Made by a program: the position numbers and the translations under genes
Notes under the pieces: model-generated
Database searches by the model: none
Told to the model about the DNA's origin: nothing
What the model saw: the letters and a program-made list of their open reading frames with translations, nothing else
Part shown: one piece after another, positions 22,871-33,455 of the stretch
How positions within the stretch are numbered: the stretch's first letter is position 1
Layout: the number at the start of each line of letters is the position of its first letter
NCBI RefSeq assembly: GCF_036711975.1
Contig: NC_091971.1
Coordinates: forward strand, 627,501-691,500
From: Onthophagus taurus
Taxonomy: Eukaryota; Arthropoda; Insecta; Coleoptera; Scarabaeidae
Direction: 5' to 3'
Length of the DNA: 64,000 nucleotides

Positions 22871-25800
22871 ATGCCGATTTTTGGGTCAAGTCCGTCACAG
22901 TTCGATGCAGACGTAGGTGAGTCATTTTCTATGTACATTTTCAGACAATGTAAATCGGTTCTATCTGGAAAAAAACGTTTCTTTGTGTCTTTATTTAGAA
23001 CGAGCCACCAGTGAATCTAGTCCGGAAGAAGATTGGAGTGTTATCATAGATGTTTGCGATAAAGCTGGAAAAAGTACAGATGATGCCAAAAATTATTTAA
23101 AAGCGATTATGAAAAGACTTTCAAATGTTGATCCGCATATAGCTATTAAAGCAGTTACAGTATGTTTTTAAATATATAAAATTTCCCATTAAATTTTAAT
23201 TAAAAGTAATATTTTTTAAAGCTATTAGACGCTTGTGTTAAAAATAGTGGTAAAACGTTTCATTTAGAAGTAGCATCAAGAGATTTCCAAAGTGAATATC
23301 ATAAATTACTAGCTTCACAAAAAACGCACCCTAAAGTTGTTGAAAAATTAAAAGAATCTTTAAAACGTTGGGCGGAAGAAGAATCGTTTAAGAAAGATCC
23401 CGAATTGAGGTTAATACCTACACTTTATAGTGATTTAAAACATAAAGGGATTGATTTTAACGTTGAAACTGTAAGTAAACAATTTTTTTAAATTTTAAAT
23501 GACTTAATTTTTACATTATTAGCCAATGAAAAAGACGGTTGTGTTAAGTAAAGATCCGAACGTAGTACAATCTCAAGATGAAGAAGACCAAATAGCCAAA
23601 GCAATTGAATTATCATTAAAAGAAGCAAATAGTTCCCCACGATCATCATCTGGGGGAGCAACAACAACTGGTTTAACTTCAACATCTTTATATCCATCAA
23701 CAAATTTAAGCACTGTTACCAACCAACCAGCTCAACAACAAAAAGAACCAAGAAAAGTTCGTGCTTTATACGATTTCGAAGCAGCTGAAGACAACGAATT
23801 AACATTTACTAGCGGAGAAATAAGTGAGTCACTTATTTTTTAAATTATGATGAGTCAGAAGATGTATTATTAAGCGATTATCTCCAATGATTGTATTCAT
23901 TTCTTATCTAGTTTTGGTTTTGGATGATTCGGATCAAAATTGGTGGAAAGGAAGCAATCATAGAGGTGAAGGTTTATTTCCTGCAAACTTTGTAACGTAC
24001 GATTTACAAGCGGAGCTTGAAAACGATAAGAAAAAAGCCGTACATTTTGAAGAATCGAATAGTAATAGCGATGAGGCCGCTGCGGGGATCTTAAAAGAAT
24101 TAGAAAATGTTCAAATCGATGAAGATAAAGTTAATCGACTTTTACATTTGTTACATGAAGTTGATCCAACCGATTTAGAAACGGAAACGGATGAAATGCT
24201 TAAAATCGAACGTAATTTTTTTAAATAATTTTAAGGATTATTAATGGGATTTGTGTTTTTGTAGGTGAAGTAAACGCAATGGGTCCTTTAATTGACTCGG
24301 AATTAGAACGTGTCGATAGAAAACACGCCCAATTAACACAGTTGAGTTCTGATTTAGTGGAAGCTTTTAGTTTGTATCATACGTTGATGAGGGAACAGCA
24401 ATTCCCTACTTTACCAAATAAATGCGCTACTAATTATGGTAATAGATATCAACCTAGTTTAACACAACCACCTACTTCAATGGTAAATATATTCGTTAAA
24501 TTTTTCTTTTTTGAGTTTTTAATTTTGACATATTTTAATTGAAACATAACCTCAAAGTGTCAAATTTGATTAATTTAAAAATTCTAACCTAAAAAATTTA
24601 TGTCAGTTGAAGTTGTTAGGAGTCTCTCTTAAAAATCGATGATTTTTTTTTTAATCGATAGCAATTGAGTCAAAAGAGGCGTAAATGATAAAAAAAAAGT
24701 GCGGAAAAGTGTAGTACTTACCGAAAAATCACTTTAAAGTTGCGATTTGACGTTTTGTTTTGGAAGTTAAAAGCAATGTTAAATATGCATTTTCGTATTA
24801 AATCCTAACCTCAAATTGTTTAATTTATACCCACGCACTAAATAAAAACTTATTTTCACTAAACTTGTTGAGATTACAACATATTTCCGGATGAAAACCT
24901 TATTTCTTAGGCTATCAAAGCATAATGACAATTACCTGTCGTTAGATAGAATTGTTTCTACCAAATGTGTGCTAATAGACTTTATGTTAATAGATTGTGT
25001 ATCAATTGATATGTCAAACGACTGAAATATCTTTATATTGTAAATATAAATGATAAATAAGTATAATAGCTTATTTAATAGTACCTTACTTAAGTTAAAA
25101 TAGTTAATTAATTAAAAATTAATATTAAACAAGACGTTACAAAATAATAATAAAAAAATAACCCGTGTGACGATGGCAACAAACTGTGCATTTAACCAAA
25201 TGACAATTACCTACAACTGACAACACAAGCAATGTTAACCATGTATTTTCGTATTAAATCCTAACCTCAAATTGTTTAATTTATACCCACGCACAAAATA
25301 AAAAGTTATTTTCACTAAACTTGTTGAGATTACAACATAATTATTCATAATGACACCTATGTGAAGTTAGCCCCCAATTAAATAGCATTTTACATGTATA
25401 GTATTTTGATTATAACATGAGAACCAGTGAACCGATTTCGATAAACAATGTCTCATTCGAAAGCTTAATCCTTGGCCAATACGAAAGTGGAAATGCCCGA
25501 TTTGAAAATTCTTTCGAATTTCGCTAAAACGCCAAAATAATGCGAAGATACACGAAAATAACACAAAATTGACCTTCTTTAAGTGGTGATAACTCGTAAA
25601 CAATGTACCCGATGATCAAGATCTATACGTCACTCGATTCGTCATAGTGTCTTCTATTGAAATCACAAAATGTTCGATTTCAATTCTCTCCCGCTAACTT
25701 TATACAGCCCTCGGAATGACACCGTCTTCGGCTCGTTGTTTATGCACGTGTGAACGCTCAAAAGTATAGTCCCCAATATAAAAAAAATTAATTTAAACTA

Positions 25801-28800
25801 AATCGACTATAATTAAAGAACAGTTTGACGGATTTTAATGTTTTATATCTCAATCGAAAGTTTGTGTCTGGCTGAATGCTGTTGTCGAAATGCCCGATTC
25901 GAAATATTTAAGGATTTTGATTAAAACACAACAAACGAATTAATTAAACACATCAATTATCTCCGTAACTAATTGACCAATTTTAGTCATCAAAATCTCG
26001 GTCGAAAGTATGATCTGCAATGAATGCGAAGGTGGAAATGACCCCGCTAGAGATTTCGAGTCGGGCATTTCCACTTTCGTATTGGCCAAAGATTAAGCTT
26101 TCGAATGAGATTTTGATTATCGAAATCGGTTGACTGGTTTTCTTGTTATAATCAAAATACTATACATGTAAAATCCCATCTAATTGGGAGCTAGAAAAGT
26201 TTGGAGCTAACTTCGCATAGGTCCTAATGATTAAGTGCCTGTCGGTTAATAGACACACATAGACTGTGTGTCTATTAACTATGTACAAGAGCGTCGCCAG
26301 CTAGGAGCAAAGATAGATTCGAAAAAAGAAATTGAATAGAATATAAGATACAAATAGATTCTAAAAATCTATTTGAAATGTTTATAATGTTTGTTTTTTT
26401 TTTGTATGTTCTAACTCAAAATCTAATTTCTACACAAAATTCTTATTTGGGCGGTATTACATCGATAAAAGCAAGATTGACGATTTTTAAGCAACATGTA
26501 TATTGTAAAATTATACGAAGATGGGTTTATGGAAAAGTTGAACTTGTTCATTCATAAGTAGATAGTTATTATTATTTTTATAATTTGTTACACGAATGTA
26601 AAAGCTCAACTCCTCCATAATTTATATTATGTTCAGTCTTTATGTGGTGCTTAGAAACATTGGAATTTGCTTTAGTTTTATGTTTACGAATTCTAGTTTT
26701 CAGCCTCCTCCACATTTGTCCGATAGCAACAAACTTTCCAGCAACAAACTTGTATCTGTAATTTTTTATCTACTTTCTTAGCTGATATCTTTCTTATTAT
26801 TAGAGATAATTCGAGATAATAATTAGAGATTCTTTCTCTATCTAAAACCGGTCTTTGTCTGTCGATAAGTTAATACTAAGATCAATCTGTACTTAAACTA
26901 CAAAGCGGTGGCTCTGTACTTAGATTAAATCGCTTAAAATTACCAAACTTCAAGCCTTTGTGCAATTGTTATCAAACCGAATTTTAAAAAACTATTATCA
27001 TACTCGGAAAGAGCGCTCTTTAAATTATCTTAACCCGGGTTTTCGTTGGTAAATGTCTATCGGCGACATGCTTAAATCGCCCTTAATATACATCCCTACA
27101 CGCAAAAACGCTTAATTACTATAGAAGTATAGATCTATCTTATCTATTTCTGCTCTCTCTAATGGTGTATAACACGCGGCTATCGCTGCTTGGTTATAGA
27201 GTTTTTTCCTGGTGATATAAGAAAGTTATTGATCCCAACAATGTTTAAAAGTAGCTAAAACGTGTGAATTTGGTAATTTTTTGACCAAAAACGTCCTTGT
27301 GTAACTCTATAACTTCATGATATACTTCTATAGTTTTCCTCATATCAAATAAGAAAGTTGTTTAGAGGTAGAGCAATTAAACGTTTCTGTATATAGAGAT
27401 GTATATTAAAGGTGATTTAACCATGATGCTAATAGATATTGACCGACAAAAACCCGGATTAAGATATTTGAAGAAGCGTTCTTTCTGATTGTGAACACAG
27501 TTTTTTAAAATTCGGTTTGATAACAATTGCACAAGGGCTTGAAGTTTGGTAATATTAAGCTATTTTACGTACAGAGCGGTGTTCTTCATCTTTTATTGAT
27601 TTTAATATTAACATATCGGCAAACGAGGACCGACGATTTCATAAAGAAAGAATCAAGCTTTCATATGGTGCATTTAGTGTTCTGCTATATCTAATAATAC
27701 GAAAGATATCAGCTAATAAAATAGATAGGAAATTGCGGATAAAAGTTTGTTGTTGGAAGGTTTGTTGCTATCGTCAATCGGGCATTTATACTTTCGTATT
27801 GGCCAAGGATTAAGCTTTCGAATGAGACATTGTTTATCGAAATCGGTTCACTGGTTCTCATGTTATAATTAAAATACTATACATGTAAAATTCTGTTTAA
27901 TTGGGGGCTAACTTCACATAGGTATCATTATGAATAATTATGTTGCAATCTCAACAAGTTTAGTGAAAATAACTTGTTGTAAAATAAGCAATTTGAGGTT
28001 AGGATTTAATACGAGAAAATACATGGTTAACATTGCTTGTGTTGTCAGTTGTAATTGTCATTTGGTAGGGTTAAATACACAGTTTGTTGCTATCGTCACA
28101 CGGATTATTTATTTATTTTTATTTTGTAAGCATGTCTTTTTTAATAACTATTTTAATTTAACTAAACTACTATTAAATAAGCTACTATACTTATTTATCA
28201 TTTATATTTACAACATAAAGATATTTCAGCTTTCAGTCATTTGACAGATCAATTGATACACAATCTATTAACACAAAGTCTATTAATACACATTTGGTAG
28301 AAACAATTCTATCTAACGACATTTAATTGTCGTTCTGCATCGATAGCCTAAGAAACAAGGTTTTCATCCGAAAATATGTTGTAATCTCAACAAGTTTAGT
28401 GAAAATAACTTTTTATTTTGTGCGTGGGTATAAGTTAAACAATTTCAGGTTAGGATTTAATACGAAAATGCAATTTTAACATTTCTTTGAACTTCCAAAA
28501 AGAAACGTCAAATCGCAACTTTAAAGTGATTTTTCGGTAAGTACTACACTTTTCCGCACTTTTTTTTTATCATTTACGCCTCTTTTGACTCATTTCCTAT
28601 CGATTAAAAAAAAATCATCGATTTTTAAGAGAGACTCCTAATCTTGAATTATTCCAATTTGATTAATTTAAAAATTCTAACCTCAAAAATTTATGTCAGT
28701 TGAAGCTGTCATTCAAAATGATTATTTTTTTAATTTTATTATTTATTTTTAGTTTAATGGAAATATGCCACCATCAAATATAGGTCATCCTTCAATGATG

Positions 28801-29288
28801 TATTCACTTCCACTTCAAGATCGTCCCCAAGTAATGATGCCTCAAAGTATGCATCAATTTCCCCCGATGCAATTACCTTCGGGTCCATCGTCAATGGGAG
28901 GTCCAATCTCGATGTCTGGGGGACCCCAATCGATGCAACCTCAAGGAATACAGCCGGTCCAAAGTATGATGATGGCCCCTCCACAAAACATTCCGTCTAA
29001 TCAAGGCCAAAATTTACCACCACCTGGTTCTATTCCGGAAATGCAAATTAGATCGAGTTTTCATCCGAGCATGTAAATTTAAAATTAAATTTTTACTACA
29101 AGTTTAGAAATTGTTGAAAAACTTTTAGTATGCAAAATTTCCCTGGTGGAATTCATCATCATCAAGCGTACCAACAGAGTAGAACAGCTTCGATGGCGCA
29201 ATCGCATGTGGGCGCTCAAGTGGGCCCCCCTGCCGGACAACAACCTCAAAACGGTCCGTATTCGACATCTAATACTCATATTATGTAG
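22871..29288 (+). CDS. Stam: Stam, signal-transducing adaptor molecule (ESCRT-0 subunit)
   Basis: Partner of Hrs in ESCRT-0, which sorts ubiquitinated cargo at endosomes. Exons 22871-22916, 22999-23159, 23222-23470, 23523-23823, 23912-24211, 24265-24482, 28753-29072, 29129-29288 join in phase to 1,755 nt (584 aa). Start [15 protein letters not shown] is Stam-like. The VHS domain spans about residues 8-145 ([24 protein letters not shown]). A ubiquitin-interacting motif lies near 173-187 ([14 protein letters not shown]). An SH3 domain lies at about 228-285 ([24 protein letters not shown]). The Hrs-binding helical core follows ([20 protein letters not shown]), then a Met/Pro/Gln-rich tail. The tail's first exon is separated from the core by a 4.3-kb intron filled by a foldback element. 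Assignment is very secure. Confidence 0.95.
24616..28641. mobile_element. 4-kb foldback element in Stam intron 6
   Basis: Terminal inverted repeats begin TTAGGAGTCTCTCTTAAAAA and end with the reverse complement at 28,641. The inversion continues inward through the AAATCGATGATTTTT block, the CAAATCGCAACTTTAAAGTG block and the TAATACGAAAATGCA block. A further inverted pair lies at about 25,370-25,520 and 27,770-27,925 (CTTTCGTATTGGCCAAGGAT), with an extra inverted copy at about 26,060-26,215. A separate inner pair lies at about 26,925-27,130 and 27,380-27,590. About 50 bp just outside each end (24,562-24,616 and 28,656-28,709) are near-identical direct repeats. No intact transposase was seen. 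Confidence 0.75.
26570..26765 (-). pseudogene. Penelope-like element remnant (GIY-YIG-type end)
   Basis: The minus strand reads [17 protein letters not shown], then [18 protein letters not shown]. This has the spacing of a Penelope-element GIY-YIG endonuclease tail (YIGQT.R.LKTR..EH...H). It is short and isolated inside the foldback element. The assignment rests on pattern resemblance and on the presence of a fuller Penelope-like element at 42,697-44,085. Confidence 0.4.
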
Positions 29289-30387
29289 TTTGGGCTTGTT
29301 TAGAAATTATTTTAATCGGAAAAAAATATATATATTATGTATATGCGAGAAAAACTAATAATAATAACGAAAGAGAAAGAGAAGGATTATAATAAAAATA
29401 AAAATGTTCCAAAGGAGTCCGAAAATAAATATCTATCCTAAGATAAAGATTTAAAAAACAATGTGTGTATATATATTTTTTAATAATGGAGATGGAGAAA
29501 GAAAAATTATTGGAATGCTAAAATATTAGACAAAGAAATCGCGGAAGTATTTATTGTTAATAAAAAAGCGAAAGTAAAATATTGAGATCAAGAAATAAAA
29601 ACAAAAAGAATGATGTGTAGTTATCGTTCAAATGGATTCATATATTTGATGTAATATTTAATAAATTTTATCTTAAAAAGACTTTTTTGTTTTATCTCTT
29701 ATTCAATATTTCCTACAAAAACGTTTACCAACATTTCGTTATTATAAATGCTAATAGAAACAATAAAAATGTTATTAATGTAGAATATGATGGGCAATAA
29801 ACCAACTGGTGCACTCATAAAATGCAATAAACGAATTTTCTGATAACGATAACGATGTTGTTATTATCATTTTTCTCTTGCCCCCCTATATATTATTACA
29901 TTATTACATATTTCAATTACACAAATATTAAAAAAAAAGGTCAATGTTTTTATTTTTAAATTTTACAATCTTAAAAATCCAACAAATGCGTTAACGATTG
30001 AAGCAGGTGAAATATCTATTGAAGTTAGAACAAAACTGATGTGTACGACATTTCTGATTAGAAGTCTCATTGAATCGATTGTCCAGAGATCAACAGAGTA
30101 GAGAGGATTTCGCAAATCTTCATCTCACGGCCGTTGGCAAAGAGATTGCTAAAATGTACTCAAAACTCAAGCCTGCTATCCCAAATTATACAGAAAATAA
30201 ATACATGATATGCACACCATGGAATATAACGTCAGAATGCTGGTACCAATGATAACATTTGTCCCCAGATCATATAAATGCTTAAGATCAAACAGTGAAA
30301 TGATTTGTGTGGTTGATAAGGTGTTTCATGTGGGATTTAATAATAATAATTTATTGTTTTTCAAAAGGTTATAATTTATACTAAGTA
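29289..30387 (+). other. Stam 3'UTR and intergenic DNA with one unassigned short frame
   Basis: Stam 3'UTR with AATAAA near 29,660, then AT-rich DNA. A 60-codon frame at 30,070-30,252 (starting NRLSRDQQSREDFANL) lies in a patch with more balanced base composition than its surroundings. It may be a fragment of a mobile element; I do not recognise it. Confidence 0.4.
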
Positions 30388-31791
30388 CAGGGTGGTTCAA
30401 ATTCGATGTCCGAATAGGCTAACTCGGAAACTATAAGAGTTAGAAAAAAAGTAGCTTACATGTCATGATCTCGTTTTTCGAGAAACTGCTAATGCCGAAA
30501 ACCTCATAGCGCTATCGTCTTTTGTTTTTCCCCTAGAGGCCAAAATTGAAAATATCGTAAAACCAATAAGTGCAATTATCTTGGTTATTATTATAGGTGG
30601 AGTATTATAACTACGACATTATATGGACACTTTTTTACAAAGAATTTCATGACATAGTCAAAAAAAATTTTTCGGTTTTAGATTTTGAGATATCATGGGA
30701 ATTTTCGTTTTTTTAAATGGAAACAACCACTGATTATTCGCTTATTAAATTAGTTATTTTTTTCGGATTACAAAAATATAGGGTTCGACAGTCTATTTCT
30801 TATTGTTTTAGAATAAAGCTAAAAATAAACTTTTTTTATAGAATTTCCATCTAGTGTCGTCGAGGAAATTAAATTTACAGTTTCCTGTAAGTTACGGGGC
30901 GGTAGGTAAAATCTAAAAAATTAACAATTAAATACGAAGATAACTTCTGGTATTTAAAAACAAATAATTTTTTAATATGTAACATTCTAACATGTCAAAC
31001 TTTTCAAAATTTTCGTAATTGATCTTAAAAACAGGATTTTTAAAGTGACACTTCAGAAAATTTTTGAATACAAACAAATGTTGCTATGTTTATTTGAATT
31101 AAAAAAAAAACTTGAGCGCCATCTATCGATAATTTATTAAGTCATTTAAAAATAATATTAAATCGTAATAAAGAATGTGAAATAATGTCAATCTATTCCA
31201 ACTTTTGTGTAAAACATATATAAATTAAACAGTTCAACAAATATATTTGTTTCAAATATCAGAAATATGTTTTTTTAATTTTTAGTTATAGAACCGTAAT
31301 TTACAGGAAACTGTAAATTTAATTTCTTCGACGACACTAAAAAAAAAGTTTATTTTTAGTTTTATTCTAAAACAATAAGAAATAGATCTGTCAAACCCTA
31401 TATTTTTGTAATCAGAAAAAAATAACGAATTTATTAAGCGAATAATCAGTGGTTGTTTCCATTTAAAAAAACGAAAATTGTGATAATATCTCAAAATCTA
31501 AAACCGACAAAATTTTTTTGACTACGTCATCAAATTCTCTGTAAAAAAGTGTCCATATAATGTCTTAGTTATAATACTCCACCTATAATAATAACCAAGA
31601 TAATTACATTTGCGGGTTTCACGATATTTTGAATTTTGGCCTCTAGCGGAAAAACAAAAGACGATAGCGCTATGAGGTTTTCGGCATTAGCAGTTTCTCC
31701 AAAAACGAGATCATGACATGTCAGCTACTTTTCTTCTAACTCTTATAGTTTTCGAATTAGCCTATTCGGACATCGAATTTGAACCACCCTG
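30388..31791. mobile_element. Foldback DNA element, ACAGGGTGG family, copy 1 (TA target duplication)
   Basis: Termini CAGGGTGGTTCAAATTCGAT...ATCGAATTTGAACCACCCTG with TA directly outside both ends. Inverted arms of about 500 bp (to about 30,900 and from about 31,290) surround a short spacer. Internal marks shared by both arms include TAGCGCTATCGTCTTTTG and TGGAAACAACCACTGATTAT. No transposase; a non-autonomous mariner-like element is the best reading. A second copy is at 44,456-45,842. Confidence 0.8.
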
Positions 31792-31799
31792 TACAATAC

Positions 31800-32095
31800 T
31801 TATAACGTATATAATGCTTATCCATTTAACCCGCCTTTCCCTGTCACACCACGTCTCCTCGTTGCCACCACCTCCCCCATCCATCTCCTTCCCTTGTGCC
31901 TCCACTCTCTCCCCCAGCATATGGTGTAAAGACTCTCAGCCTTCCCCACATCCCTGTCCCTGCTCTCCAGTTGTTTCCACATCTCAATCCCCTCTTTTCT
32001 TCCCCTGTTCACTTCTTCCGTTGAATCATGCAGGATTTATATTATTTCATTGGGGATTAAAGAATACTACCGCTTTCCAGATCAATTAATCACTA
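31800..32095. other. Compositionally odd CT-rich segment
   Basis: From about 31,815 to 32,030 the + strand is rich in C and T and poor in G (runs such as CCACCACCTCCCCCATCC). This is strikingly GC-rich for this window. It adjoins the foldback element and is followed by a CTAGTTCTAG repeat. Both strands are open for about 65 codons, but neither translation is recognisable. It may be the tail of a foreign repeat. Confidence 0.4.
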
Positions 32096-32104
32096 AGTTA
32101 GACT

Positions 32105-32205
32105 AAGAAGACTTATTGTTAGACCTAGTTAAGACTAAAAAGACCTAGAACTAGAACCATTCGGGTTTAGCCGAATTGAGAGACGTGCGACTAAGCCCGA
32201 ATGTT
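32105..32205. repeat. CTAGTTCTAG-type palindromic repeat
   Basis: GACCTAGAACTAGAACCATT then CGGGTTTAGCCG and an inverted CGACTAAGCCCG. Same family as at 1-155. Confidence 0.65.
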
Positions 32206-33455
32206 GTAATGACATTAATATTAATTTTATTCGAATCTTTATACAAAGTAAAGTAAACAATATCTTGGGGTCAATAAAAAAAAATGTTAATGGATTTTAA
32301 ATTTTTATTTGACCCTAAAAAAGAATAATATTTGTGTGTGCTATTTTAAAAATACATATTAAAGAGATTAAACTTTTTTATCCACGTGACTAAATCAACA
32401 ACAAACATTCTCAAATGTAAATCGATTGTATAACGATATATTAATGACTGTTTTGTCACAATTCCTTCTCTGAACTTCAAGGTTTCACCTTCTAGAATTA
32501 TTATTATGTATCCCGTTCTTTACCTTTTTATTATTTCAAACCTTAATTATAGATAGAACTCATTCACTTTTACAGTCATGCTAAGAAAATTTCTTATAAA
32601 TGCAGGTTTAACGTATTTAATTATTTTTTTCTGTTGATTTGTGAAGTTTCTCTCTCGTAATTAATTGGTTTAATTAGATATTTACGAAACTCAAAAATGA
32701 CCTCAACTCCTCTCTCAAATTAAATAATTTTCTCATTGCGTTTTAAAATAAATTGGATACTTTGGTTAATGATTATAGAGATGATTTATGCTTTTTTAGA
32801 AATTAATTGGAAAAATGCGGTGTGAAATTAAAAACATCCAAACAACTTTTTTCTAAAGTTCCCTGGAAAAAAATTATAAATTGAGTATGTCTAGAAAGTT
32901 GTCCGCTTACTTGGAAAGTTCAACCTTGAAGAAAGCAAACCTCTTTCTATACCAACTATCTTTTAACTCAAACGAAGAATAATAGTTTGAAAATTTCACG
33001 ACACACTTCTTCCATTCGTCATCGCCCAATTTATCTTATCATCAATATCTTCAAAAACATTTTTTTTTAAATACTAGCAATACGAAGAAAATCTCAAATT
33101 ATTATTTTTAATTAACAAAAATTAGTAGTGATATTGTTAGGAAAAGAATTAAAATCGGCTTGAAACGGAGGAAAACGGTGGGGGATTTGAAACGCTACCG
33201 TTTTTATATAGGAAAAACATTCGGTTTCAAACCGTTTCGTGTTGTCGTAGGTGTAAGAACAAAAATAATTGTGTTTGCGAATGAAAAATAATATTTTTAT
33301 ACATTAATTAACAGGATAAATGTTTCAACGCAACTAGTTTTTAATTAGCTGTAATCATCGACATTTCTCATTAATTCGTTTAAAAATAAACTTTGAACAG
33401 TTTAGAAAGTGTTTTTCCGTGTTCGTTTGATAAATAAGCATTGTATTAAAAGAAA
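32206..33455. other. Intergenic AT-rich DNA upstream of FATP
   Basis: No open frame of note and no recognised repeat. Presumably contains the FATP promoter and 5'UTR near its right end. Confidence 0.5.

Noticed and set aside
29085-29279. 64-codon minus-strand frame
   Set aside because: Antisense to the last Stam exon.
30070-30252. 60-codon frame after the Stam 3'UTR as a real gene
   Set aside because: No splice partner, no recognisable domain and no conserved context; kept only as an unassigned patch.
31282-31494. 70-codon minus-strand frame, with homologous frames at 44,753-44,977 and 45,333-45,545
   Set aside because: They recur because they lie in the inverted arms of the ACAGGGTGG element. 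No known domain, and frames differ by arm decay.
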